Positions 21,601 to 34,700 of a stretch of 64,000 bases of DNA are shown here, piece after piece (within the stretch, counting starts at the first letter, position 1; every line of letters starts with the position of its first letter). The translations under genes were made by a program, and so were the position numbers. The stretch comes from Hydractinia symbiolongicarpus (lineage: Eukaryota; Cnidaria; Hydrozoa; Anthoathecata; Hydractiniidae): NCBI RefSeq assembly GCF_029227915.1, contig NC_079881.1, positions 930,001 through 994,000 of the forward strand, read 5' to 3'. The notes below the pieces were generated by a model that saw nothing but the letters and a program-made list of their open reading frames with translations, was not told the origin of the DNA and did no database searches.

Positions 21601-22265
21601 ATTATTTCACCACTAAAGCCCATGAGACTTGTAGTTTTCTAAAATGTTTTCATTTTTGATGAGACGCTGAATAAAAGAAGTTTAATCGCCGGCAAACGAA
21701 AACCTGCGATTTCCCGTAAATACCGGACTCGGCCCGTATATTCAAAAGTATACAAAGAAAGTACCCTGGGAGTAAACTCATTTTCCGAACGATTTTTTAA
21801 ATTATTATTTCACCACTAAAACGCATGAGACTTGTAGTTTTCAGAAATGTTTTCATTTTTGATGAGACACTTAATGAAAGTGGTTTAATCGCCGGCAAAC
21901 GAAAACCCGCGATTTCCCGTAAATCTCCGACTCGGCCCGTATAGTCAAAAGCATACAAAGAAAGTACCCAGGGAGTAAACTCATTTCCCGAACGATTCTT
22001 TAAATTATTTTTTCACCACTAAAACGCATGAGACTTGTAGTTTTCAGAAATGTTTTCATTTTTGATGAGACGCTTAGTGAAAGTGGTTTAATCGCCGGCA
22101 AACGAAATTCCGCGATTTCCCCTAAATCCCGGGCTTGGCCCGTATAGTCGAATGTATACAAAGAAAGTACCCTGTGAGTAAACTCATTTCCAAAACGATT
22201 TTTTAAATTATTTTTTCATCACTAAAACGCATGAGACTTATAGTTTTCAGAAATGTTTTCATTTT
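18612..22265 (+). repeat. higher-order repeat of 9 monomers (~1827 bp), two tandem copies
   Basis: CGGACTCCGC recurs at 18681 and 20507, AATCGCTGGCAAACG near 19049 and 20876, and AGAAATGGTTTC near 19206 and 21033. The copy junction is near 20438, where a TTATAGTTTTCAG monomer switches to CGCCTAATG. Confidence 0.88.
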
Positions 22266-25200
22266 TGATGAGACGCTGAATGAAAGTGGTTTAATCGCCG
22301 GCAAACGAAACCCGCGATTTCCCGCACATCCCGGGCTTGGCCCGTATAGTCGAATGTATACAAAGAAGGTACCCTGTGAGTAAACTCATTTCCAAAACGA
22401 TTTTTTAAATTATCTTTTCACCACTAAAACGCATGAGACTTGCAGTTTTCAAAAATGTTTTCATTTTTGATGAGACGCTGAATAAAAGGAGTTTAATCGC
22501 CGGCAAACGAAAACCCGCCATTTCCCGTAAACCCCGGACTCGGCCCGTATAGTCAAAAGTATACAAAGAAAGTGCCCAGGGAGTAAGCTCATTTCCCGAA
22601 CGATTTTTTAAATTATCTTTTCACCACTAAAACGCATGAGACTTGTAGTTTTCAAAAATGTTTTCATTTTTGATGAGACGCTGAATAAAAGGAGTTTAAT
22701 CGCCGGCAAACGAAAACCCGCCATTTCCCGTAAACCCCGGACTCGGCCGGTATAGTCAAAAGTATACAAAGAAAGTACCCAGGGAGTAAACTCATTTCCC
22801 GAACGATTTTTTAAATTATTATTTCACCACTAAAGCCCATGAGACTTGTAGTTTTCTAAAATGTTTTCATTTTTGATGAGACGCTGAATAAAAGAAGTTT
22901 AATCGCCGGCAAACGAAAACCTGCAATTTCCCGTAAATACCGGACTCGGCCCGTATATTCAAAAGTATACAAAGAAAGTACCCTGGGAGTAAACTCATTT
23001 TCCGAACGATTTTTTAAATTATTATTTCACCACTAAAACGCATGAGACTTGTAGTTTTCAGAAATGTTTTCATTTTTGATGAGACGCTTAATGAAAGTGG
23101 TTTAATCGCCGGCAAACGAAAACTCGCGCTTTCCCGTAATTCCCGGGCTTGGTCCGTATAGTCGAATGTATACAAAGAAGGTACCCTGTGAGTAAACTCA
23201 TTTCCAAAACGATTTTTTAAATTATCTTTTCACCACTAAAACGCATGAGACTTGCAGTTTTCAAAAATGTTTTCATTTTTGATGAGACGCTGAATAAAAG
23301 GAGTTTAATCGCCGGCAAACGAAAACCCGCCATTTCCCGTAAACCCCGGACTCGGCCCGTATAGTCAAAAGTATACAAAGAAAGTACCCAGGGAGTAAAC
23401 TCATTTCCCGAACGATTTTTTTAATTATTATTTCACCACTAAAGCCCATGAGACTTGTAGTTTTCTAAAATGTTTTCATTTTTGATGAGACGCTGAATAA
23501 AAGAAGTTTAATCGCCGGCAAACGAAAACCTGCGATTTCCCGTAAATACCGGACTCGGCCCGTATATTCAAAAGTATACAAAGAAAGTACCCTGGGAGTA
23601 AACTCATTTTCCGAACGATTTTTTAAATTATTATTTCACCACTAAAACGCATGAGACTTGTAGTTTTCAGAAATGTTTTCATTTTTGATGAGACGCTGAA
23701 TGAAAGTGGTTTAATCGCCGGCAAACGAAACCCGCGATTTCCCGCACATCCCGGGCTTGGCCCGTACAGTCGAATGTATACAAAGAAAGTAACCAGGGAG
23801 TAAACTCATTTCCTGAACGATTTTTTAAATTATTTTTTCACCACTAAAACGCATGAGACTTGTAGTTTTCAGAAATGTTTTCATTTTTGATGAGACGCTC
23901 AATGAAAGTGGTTTAATCGCCGGCAAACGAAAACCCGCGATTTCCCGTAAATCTCCGACTCGGCCCGTATATTCAAAAGTATACAAAGAAAGTACCCTGG
24001 GAGTAAACTCATTTTCCGAACGATTTTTTAAATTATTATTTCACCACTAAAACGCATGAGACTTGTAGTTTTCAGAAATGTTTTCATTTTTGATGAGACG
24101 CTGAATGAAAGTGGTTTAATCGCCGGCAAACGAAACCCGCCATTTCCCGCACATCCCGGGCTTGGCCCGTACAGTCGAATGTATACAAAGAAAGTAACCA
24201 GGGAGTAAACTCATTTCCTGAACGATTTTTTAAATTATTTTTTCACCACTAAAACGCATGAGACTTGTAGTTTTCAGAAATGTTTTCATTTTTGATGAGA
24301 CGCCTAATGAAAGTGGTTTAATCGCCGGCAAACGAAACCCCGCGATTTCCCGTAAACCCCGGACTCGGCCCGTATAGTCAAAAGTATACAAAGAAAGTAC
24401 CCAGGGAGTAAGCTCATTTCCCGAACGATTTTTTAAATTATCTTTTCACCACTAAAACGCATGAGACTTGTAGTTTTCAAAAATGTTTTCATTTTTGATG
24501 AGACGCTGAATAAAAGGAGTTTAATCGCCGGCAAACGAAAACCCGCCATTTCCCGTAAACCCCGGACTCGGCCGGTATAGTCAAAAGTATACAAAGAAAG
24601 TACCCAGGGAGTAAACTCATTTCCCGAACGATTTTTTAAATTATTATTTCACCACTAAAACGCATGAGACTTGTAGTTTTCAGAAATGTTTTCATTTTTA
24701 ATGAGACGCTGAATGAAAGTGGTTTAATCGCCGGCAAACGAAACCCGCGATTTCCCGCACATCCCGGGCTTGGCCCGTACAGTCGAATGTATACAAAGAA
24801 AGTACCCAGGGAGTAAACTCATTTCCTGAACGATTTTTTAAATTATTTTTTCACCACTAAAACGCACGAGACTTGTAGTTTTCAGAAATGTTTTCATTTT
24901 TGATGAGACGCCTAATGAAAGTGGTTTAATCGCCGGCAAACGAAAACCCGCGATTTCCCGTAAACCCCGGACTCCGCCCGTATAGTCAAAAGTATACAAA
25001 GAAAGTACCCAGGGAGTAAGCTCATTTCCCGAACGATTTTTTAAATTATCTTTTCACCACTAAAACGCATGAGACTTGTAGTTTTCAAAAATGTTTTCAT
25101 TTTTGATGAGACGCTGAATAAAAGGAGTTTAATCGCCGGCAAACGAAAACCCGCCATTTCCCGTAAACCCCGGACTCGGCCGGTATAGTCAAAAGTATAC

Positions 25201-28200
25201 AAAGAAAGTACCCAGGGAGTAAACTCATTTCCCGAACGATTTTTTAAATTATTATTTCACCACTAAAGCCCATGAGACTTGTAGTTTTCTAAAATGTTTT
25301 CATTTTTGATGAGACGCTGAATAAAAGAAGTTTAATCGCTGGCAAACGAAAACCTGCGATTTCCCGTAAATACCGGACTCGGCCCGTATATTCAAAAGTA
25401 TACAAAGAAAGTACCCTGGGAGTAAACTCATTTTCCGAACGATTTTTTAAATTATTATTTCACCACTAAAACGCATGAGACTTGTAGTTTTCAGAAATGG
25501 TTTCATTTTTGATGAGACGCTGAATGAAAGTGGTTTAATCGCCGGCAAACGAAACCCGCGATTTCCCGCACATCCCGGGCTTGGCCCGTACAGTCGAATG
25601 TATACAAAGAAAGTACCCAGGGAGTAAACTTATTTCCTGAACGATTTTTTAAATTATTTTTTCACCACTAAAACGCATGAGACTTGTAGTTTTCAGAAAT
25701 GTTTTCATTTTTGATGAGACGCTTAATGAAAGTTGTTTAATCGCCGGCAAACGAAAACCCGCGATTTCCCGTAAATCTCCGACTCGGCCCGTATAGTCAA
25801 AAGCATACAAAGAAAGTACCCAGGGAGTAAACTCATTTCCCGAACGATTCTTTAAATTATTTTTTCACCCCTAAAACGCATGAGACTTGCAGTTTTCAAA
25901 AATGTTTTCATTTTTGATGAGACGCTGAATAAAAGGAGTTTAATCGCCGGCAAACGAAAACCCGCCATTTCCCGTAAACCCCGGACTCGGCCGGTATAGT
26001 CGAAAGTATACAAAGAAAGTACCCAGAGAGTAAACTCATTTCCCGAACGATTTTTTAAATTATTATTTCACCACTAAAGCCCATGAGACTTGTAGTTTTC
26101 TAAAATGTTTTCATTTTTGATGAGACGCTGAATAAAAGAAGTTTAATCGCCGGCAAACGAAAACCTGCGATTTCCCGTAAATACCGGACTCGGCCCGTAT
26201 ATTCAAAAGTATACAAAGAAAGTACCCTGGGAGTAAACTCATTTTCCGAACGATTTTTTAAATTATTATTTCACCACTAAAACGCATGAGACTTGTAGTT
26301 TTCAGAAATGTTTTCATTTTTGATGAGACACTTAATGAAAGTGGTTTAATCGCCGGCAAACGAAAACCCGCGATTTCCCGTAAATCTCCGACTCGGCCCG
26401 TATAGTCAAAAGCATACAAAGAAAGTACCCAGGGAGTAAACTCATTTCCCGAACGATTCTTTAAATTATTTTTTCACCACTAAAACGCATGAGACTTGTA
26501 GTTTTCAGAAATGTTTTCATTTTTGATGAGACGCTTAGTGAAAGTGGTTTAATCGCCGGCAAACGAAATTCCGCGATTTCCCCTAAATCCCGGGCTTGGC
26601 CCGTATAGTCGAATGTATACAAAGAAAGTACCCTGTGAGTAAACTCATTTCCAAAACGATTTTTTAAATTATTTTTTCATCACTAAAACGCATGAGACTT
26701 ATAGTTTTCAGAAATGTTTTCATTTTTGATGAGACGCTGAATGAAAGTGGTTTAATCGCCGGCAAACGAAACCCGCGATTTCCCGCACATCCCGGGCTTG
26801 GCCCGTATAGTCGAATGTATACAAAGAAGGTACCCTGTGAGTAAACTCATTTCCAAAACGATTTTTTAAATTATCTTTTCACCACTAAAACGCATGAGAC
26901 TTGCAGTTTTCAAAAATGTTTTCATTTTTGATGAGACGCTGAATAAAAGGAGTTTAATCGCCGGCAAACGAAAACCCGCCATTTCCCGTAAACCCCGGAC
27001 TCGGCCCGTATAGTCAAAAGTATACAAAGAAAGTGCCCAGGGAGTAAGCTCATTTCCCGAACGATTTTTTAAATTATCTTTTCACCACTAAAACGCATGA
27101 GACTTGTAGTTTTCAAAAATGTTTTCATTTTTGATGAGACGCTGAATAAAAGGAGTTTAATCGCCGGCAAACGAAAACCCGCCATTTCCCGTAAACCCCA
27201 GACTCGGCCGGTATAGTCAAAAGTATACAAAGAAAGTACCCAGGGAGTAAACTCATTTCCCGAACGATTTTTTAAATTATTATTTCACCACTAAAGCCCA
27301 TGAGACTTGTAGTTTTCTAAAATGTTTTCATTTTTGATGAGACGCTGAATAAAAGAAGTTTAATCGCCGGCAAACGAAAACCTGCAATTTCCCGTAAATA
27401 CCGGACTCGGCCCGTATATTCAAAAGTATACAAAGAAAGTACCCTGGGAGTAAACTCATTTTCCGAACGATTTTTTAAATTATTATTTCACCACTAAAAC
27501 GCATGAGACTTGTAGTTTTCAGAAATGTTTTCATTTTTGATGAGACGCTTAATGAAAGTGGTTTAATCGCCGGCAAACGAAAACTCGCGCTTTCCCGTAA
27601 TTCCCGGGCTTGGTCCGTATAGTCGAATGTATACAAAGAAGGTACCCTGTGAGTAAACTCATTTCCAAAACGATTTTTTAAATTATCTTTTCACCACTAA
27701 AACGCATGAGACTTGCAGTTTTCAAAAATGTTTTCATTTTTGATGAGACGCTGAATAAAAGGAGTTTAATCGCCGGCAAACGAAAACCCGCCATTTCCCG
27801 TAAACCCCGGACTCGGCCCGTATAGTCAAAAGTATACAAAGAAAGTACCCAGGGAGTAAACTCATTTCCCGAACGATTTTTTTAATTATTATTTCACCAC
27901 TAAAGCCCATGAGACTTGTAGTTTTCTAAAATTTTTTCATTTTTGATGAGACGCTGAATAAAAGAAGTTTAATCGCCGGCAAACGAAAACCTGCGATTTC
28001 CCGTAAATACCGGACTCGGCCCGTATATTCAAAAGTATACAAAGAAAGTACCCTGGGAGTAAACTCATTTTCCGAACGATTTTTTAAATTATTATTTCAC
28101 CACTAAAACGCATGAGACTTGTAGTTTTCAGAAATGTTTTCATTTTTGATGAGACGCTGAATGAAAGTGGTTTAATCGCCGGCAAACGAAACCCGCGATT

Positions 28201-31200
28201 TCCCGCACATCCCGGGCTTGGCCCGTACAGTCGAATGTATACAAAGAAAGTAACCAGGGAGTAAACTCATTTCCTGAACGATTTTTTAAATTATTTTTTC
28301 ACCACTAAAACGCATGAGACTTGTAGTTTTCAGAAATGTTTTCATTTTTGATGAGACGCTCAATGAAAGTGGTTTAATCGCCGGCAAACGAAAACCCGCG
28401 ATTTCCCGTAAATCTCCGACTCGGCCCGTATATTCAAAAGTATACAAAGAAAGTACCCTGGGAGTAAACTCATTTTCCGAACGATTTTTTAAATTATTAT
28501 TTCACCACTAAAACGCATGAGACTTGTAGTTTTCAGAAATGTTTTCATTTTTGATGAGACGCTGAATGAAAGTGGTTTAATCGCCGGCAAACGAAACCCG
28601 CGATTTCCCGCACATCCCGGGCTTGGCCCGTACAGTCGAATGTATACAAAGAAAGTAACCAGGGAGTAAACTCATTTCCTGAACGATTTTTTAAATTATT
28701 TTTTCACCACTAAAACGCATGAGACTTGTAGTTTTCAGAAATGTTTTCATTTTTGATGAGACGCTCAATGAAAGTGGTTTAATCGCCGGCAAACGAAAAC
28801 CCGCGATTTCCCGTAAATCTCCGACTCGGCCCGTATAGTTAAAAGCATACAAAGAAAGTACCCAGGGAGTAAACTCATTTCCCGAACGATTCTTTAAATT
28901 ATTTTTTCACCACTAAAACGCATGAGACTTGTAGTTTTCACAAATGTTTTCATTTTTGATGAGACGCTTAGTGAAAGTGGTTTAATCGCCGGCAAACGAA
29001 ATTCCGCGATTTCCCCTAAATCCCGGGCTTGGCCCGTATAGTCGAATGTATACAAAGAAAGTACCCTGTGAGTAAACTCATTTCCAAAACGATTTTTTAA
29101 ATTATTTTTTCATCACTAAAACGCATGAGACTTATAGTTTTCAGAAATGTTTTCATTTTTGATGAGACGCTGAATGAAAGTGGTTTAATCGCCGGCAAAC
29201 GAAACCCGCGATTTCCCGCACATCCTGGGCTTGGCCCGTATAGTCGAATGTATACAAAGAAGGTACCCTGTGAGTAAACTCATTTCAAAAACGATTTTTT
29301 AAATTATCTTTTCACCACTAAAACGCATGAGACTTGCAGTTTTCAAAAATGTTTTCATTTTTGATGAGACGCTGAATAAAAGGAGTTTAATCGCCGGCAA
29401 ACGAAAACCCGCCATTTCCCGTAAACCCCGGACTCGGCCCGTATAGTCAAAAGTATACAAAGAAAGTGCCCAGGGAGTAAGCTCATTTCCCGAACGATTT
29501 TTTAAATTATCTTTTCACCACTAAAACGCATGAGACTTGTAGTTTTCAAAAATGTTTTCATTTTTGATGAGACGCTGAATAAAAGGAGTTTAATCGCCGG
29601 CAAACGAAAACCCGCCATTTCCCGTAAACCCCGGACTCGGCCGGTATAGTCAAAAGTATACAAAGAAAGTACCCAGGGAGTAAACTCATTTCCCGAACGA
29701 TTTTTTAAATTATTATTTCACCACTAAAGCCCATGAGACTTGTAGTTTTCTAAAATGTTTTCATTTTTGATGAGACGCTGAATAAAAGAAGTTTAATCGC
29801 CGGCAAACGAAAACCTGCAATTTCCCGTAAATACCGGACTCGGCCCGTATATTCAAAAGTATACAAAGAAAGTACCCTGGGAGTAAACTCATTTTCCGAA
29901 CGATTTTTTAAATTATTATTTCACCACTAAAACGCATGAGACTTGTAGTTTTCAGAAATGTTTTCATTTTTGATGAGACGCTTAATGAAAGTGGTTTAAT
30001 CGCCGGCAAACGAAAACTCGCGCTTTCCCGTAATTCCCGGGCTTGGTCCGTATAGTCGAATGTATACAAAGAAGGTACCCTGTGAGTAAACTCATTTCCA
30101 AAACGATTTTTTAAATTATCTTTTCACCACTAAAACGCATGAGACTTGCAGTTTTCAAAAATGTTTTCATTTTTGATGAGACGCTGAATAAAAGGAGTTT
30201 AATCGCCGGCAAACGAAAACCCGCCATTTCCCGTAAACCCCGGACTCGGCCCGTATAGTCAAAAGTATACAAAGAAAGTACCCAGGGAGTAAACTCATTT
30301 CCCGAACGATTTTTTTAATTATTATTTCACCACTAAAGCCCATGAGACTTGTAGTTTTCTAAAATGTTTTCATTTTTGATGAGACGCTGAATAAAAGAAG
30401 TTTAATCGCCGGCAAACGAAAACCTGCGATTTCCCGTAAATACCGGACTCGGCCCGTATATTCAAAAGTATACAAAGAAAGTACCCTGGGAGTAAACTCA
30501 TTTTCCGAACGATTTTTTAAATTATTATTTCACCACTAAAACGCATGAGACTTGTAGTTTTCAGAAATGTTTTCATTTTTGATGAGACGCTGAATGAAAG
30601 TGGTTTAATCGCCGGCAAACGAAACCCGCGATTTCCCGCACTTCCCGGGCTTGGCCCGTACAGTCGAATGTATACAAAGAAAGTAACCAGGGAGTAAACT
30701 CATTTCCTGAACGATTTTTTAAATTATTTTTTCACCACTAAAACGCATGAGACTTGTAGTTTTCAGAAATGTTTTCATTTTTGATGAGACGCTCAATAAA
30801 AGTGGTTTAATCGCCGGCAAACGAAAACCCGCGATTTCCCGTAAATCTCCGACTCGGCCCGTATAGTCAAAAGCATACAAAGAAAGTACCCAGGGAGTAA
30901 ACTCATTTCCCGAACGATTCTTTAAATTATTTTTTCACCACTAAAACGCATGAGACTTGTAGTTTTCAGAAATGTTTTCATTTTTGATGAGACGCTTAGT
31001 GAAAGTGGTTTAATCGCCGGCAAACGAAATTCCGCGATTTCCCCTAAATCCCGGGCTTGGCCCGTATAGTCGAATGTATACAAAAAAAGTACCCTGTGAG
31101 TAAGCTCATTTCCAAAACGATTTTTTAAATTATTTTTTCATCACTAAAACGCATGAGACTTATAGTTTTCAGAAATGTTTTCATTTTTGATGAGACGCTG

Positions 31201-31727
31201 AATGAAAGTGGGATAATCGCCGGCAAACGAAACCCGCGATTTCCCGCACATCCCGGGCTTGGCCCGTATAGTCGAATGTATACAAAGAAGGTACCCTGTG
31301 AGTAAACTCATTTCCAAAACGATTTTTTAAATTATCTTTTCACCACTAAAACGCATGAGACTTGCAGTTTTCAAAAATGTTTTCATTTTTGATGAGACGC
31401 TGAATAAAAGAAGTTTAATCGCCAGCAAACAAAAACCCGCCATTTCCCGTAAACCCCGGACTCGGCCCGTATAGTCAAAAGTATACAAAGAAAGTGCCCA
31501 GGGAGTAAGCTCATTTCCCGAACGATTTTTTAAATTATCTTTTCACCACTAAAACGCATGAGACTTGTAGTTTTCAAAAATGTTTTCATTTTTGATGAGA
31601 CGCTGAATAAAAGGAGTTTAATCGCCGGCAAACGAAAACCCGCCATTTCCCGTAAACCCCGGACTCGGCCGGTATAGTCAAAAGTATACAAAGAAAGTAC
31701 CCAGGGAGTAAACTCATTTCCCGAACG
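22266..31727 (+). repeat. block of 10-22 monomers recurring at unequal spacing
   Basis: The marker AAGTGCCCAGGGAGTAAGC appears near 22573, 27034, 29467 and 31495, that is, at spacings of 4461, 2433 and 2028 bp (about 22, 12 and 10 monomers). Following monomers are nearly identical between copies, including CTGCAATTTCCCG (near 22921, 27382, 29817). The 24.2-26.7 kb part repeats content of the 18-22 kb block, so the longest spacing is explained by an inserted group of monomers. Confidence 0.82.
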
Positions 31728-34700
31728 ATTTTTCAAATTATTATTTCACCACTAAAGCCCATGAGACTTGTAGTTTTCTAAAATGTTTTCATTTTTGATG
31801 AGACGCTGAATAAAAGAAGTTTAATCGCCGGCAAACGAAAACCTGCGATTTCCCGTAAATACCGGACTCGGCCCGTATATTCAAAAGTATACAAAGAAAG
31901 TACCCTGGGAGTAAACTCATTTTCCGAACGATTTTTTAAATTATTATTTCACCACTAAAACGCATTTGACTTGTAGTTTTCAGAAATGTTTTCATTTTTG
32001 ATGAGACGCTTAATGAAAGTGGTTTAATCGCCGGCAAACGAAAACTCGCGCTTTCCCGTACATCCCGGGCTTGGTCCGTGTAGTCGAATGTATACAAAGA
32101 AGGTACCCTGTGAGTAAACTCATTTCCAAAACGATTTTTTAAGTTATCTTTTCACCGCTAAAACGCATGAGACTTATAGTTTTCAGAAATGTTTTTATTT
32201 TTGATGAGACGCTGAATGAAAGTGGTTTAATCGCCGGCAAACGAAACCCGCGATTTCCCGCACATCCCGGGCTTGGCCCGTATAGTCGAATGTATACAAA
32301 GAAGGTACCCTGTGAGTAAACTCATTTCCAAAACGATTTTTTAAATTATCTTTTCACCACTAAAACGCATGAGACTTGCAGTTTTCAAAAATGTTTTCAT
32401 TTTTGATGAGACGCTGAATAAAAGGAGTTTAATCGCCGGCAAACGAAAACCCGCCATTTCCCGTAAATCCGGACTCGGCCGGTATAGTCAAAAGTATACA
32501 AAGAAAGTACCCAGGGAGTAAACTCATTTCCCGAACGATTTTTCAAATTATTATTTCACCACTAAAGCCCATGAGACTTGTAGTTTTCTAAAATGTTTTC
32601 ATTTTTGATGAGACGCTGAATAAAAGAAGTTTAATCGCCGGCAAACGAAAACCTGCGATTTCCCGTAAATACCGGACTCGGCCCGTATATTCAAAAGTAT
32701 ACAAAGAAAGTACCCTGGGAGTAAACTCATTTTCCGAACGATTTTTTAAATTATTATTTCACCACTAAAACGCATGAGACTTGTAGTTTTCAGAAATGTT
32801 TTCATTTTTGATGAGACGCTTAATGAAAGTGGTTTAATCGCCGGCAAACGAAAACTCGCGCTTTCCCGTACATCCCGGGCTTGGTCCGTGTAGTCGAATG
32901 TATACAAAGAAGGTACCCTGTGAGTAAACTCATTTCCAAAACGATTTTTTAAGTTATCTTTTCACCGCTAAAACGCATGAGACTTATAGTTTTCAGAAAT
33001 GTTTTTATTTTTGATGAGACGCTGAATGAAAGTGGTTTAATCGCCGGCAAACGAAACCCGCGATTTCCCGCACATCCCGGGCTTGGCCCGTATAGTCGAA
33101 TGTATACAAAGAAGGTACCCTGTGAGTAAACTCATTTCCAAAACGATTTTTTAAATTATCTTTTCACCACTAAAACGCATGAGACTTGCAGTTTTCAAAA
33201 ATGTTTTCATTTTTGATGAGACGCTGAATAAAAGAAGTTTAATCGCCGGCAAACGAAAACCCGCCATTTCCCGTAAACCCCGGACTCGGCCCGTATAGTC
33301 AAAAGTATACAAAGAAAGTGCCCAGGGAGAAAGCTCATTTCCCGAACGATTTTTTAAATTATCTTTTCACCACTAAGACGCATGAGACTTGTAGTTTTCA
33401 AAAATGTTTTCATTTTTGATGAGACGCTGAATAAAAAGAGTTTAATCGCCGGCAAACGAAAACCCGCCATTTCCCGTAAACCCCGGACTCGGCCGGTATA
33501 GTCAAAAGTATACAAAGAAAGTACCCTGGGAGTAAACTCATTTTCCGAACGATTTTTTAAATTATTATTTCACCACTAAAACGCATGAGACTTGTAGTTT
33601 TCAGAAATGTTTTCATTTTTGATGAGACGCTTAATGAAAGTGGTTTAATCGCCGGCAAACGAAAACTCGCACTTTCCCGTACATCCCGGGCTTGGTCCGT
33701 ATAGTCGAATGTATACAAAGAAGGTACCCTGTGAGTAAACTCATTTCCAAAACGATTTTTTAAATTATCTTTTCACCACTAAAACGCATGAGACTTGCAG
33801 TTTTCAAAAATGTTTTCATTTTTGATGAGACGCTGAATAAAAGAAGTTTAATCGCCGGCAAACGAAAACCCGCCATTTCCCGTAAACCCCGGACTCGGCC
33901 AGTATAGTCAAAAGTATACAAAGAAAGTACCCAGGGAGTAAGCTCATTTCCGGAACGATTTTTTAAATTATTTTTTGACCACTAAAACGCATGAGACTTG
34001 TAGTTTTCAGAAATGTTTTCATTTTTGATGAGACGCTTAATGAAAGTGGTTTAATCGCCGGCAAACGAAAACTCGCGCTTTCCCGTACATCCCGGGCTTG
34101 GCCCGTATAGTTGAATGTATACAAAGAAGGTACCATGTGAGTAAACTCATTTCCAAAACGATTTTTTAAATTATCTTTTCACCACTAAAACGCATGAGAC
34201 TTGCAGTTTTCAAAAATGTTTTCATTTTTGACGAGACGCAGAATAAAAGAAGTTTAATCGCCGGCAAACGAAAACCCGCCATTTCCCGTAAACCCCGGAC
34301 TCGGCCCGTATAGTCAAAAGTATACAAAGAAAGTACCCAGGGAGTAAGCTCATTTCCCGAACGATTTTTTAAATTATTTTTTGACCACTAAAACGCATGA
34401 GACTTGTAGTTTACAAAAATGTTTTCATTTTTGATGAGACGCTGAATAAAAGAAGTTCAACCGCCGGCAAACGAAAACCCGCGACTTCCCGTAAATCCCC
34501 GACTCGGCCCGTATAGTCAAAAGTATACAAAGAAAGTACCCAGGGAGTAAACTCATTTCCCGAACGATTTTTTAAATTATCTTTTCACCACTAAGACGCA
34601 TGAGACTTGTAGTTTTCAAAAATGTTTTCATTTTTGATGAGACGCTGAATAAAAAGAGTTTAATCGCCGGCAAACGAAAACCCGCCATTTCCCGTAAACC

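Noticed and set aside
23853-24050. Open frame of 65 codons in the satellite, repeated at 28314-28511
   Set aside because: It runs across a monomer boundary and exists in only two near-identical higher-order copies. Most monomers have stops there. The period of 203 is not a multiple of 3, so the frame rotates. No protein-like conservation.
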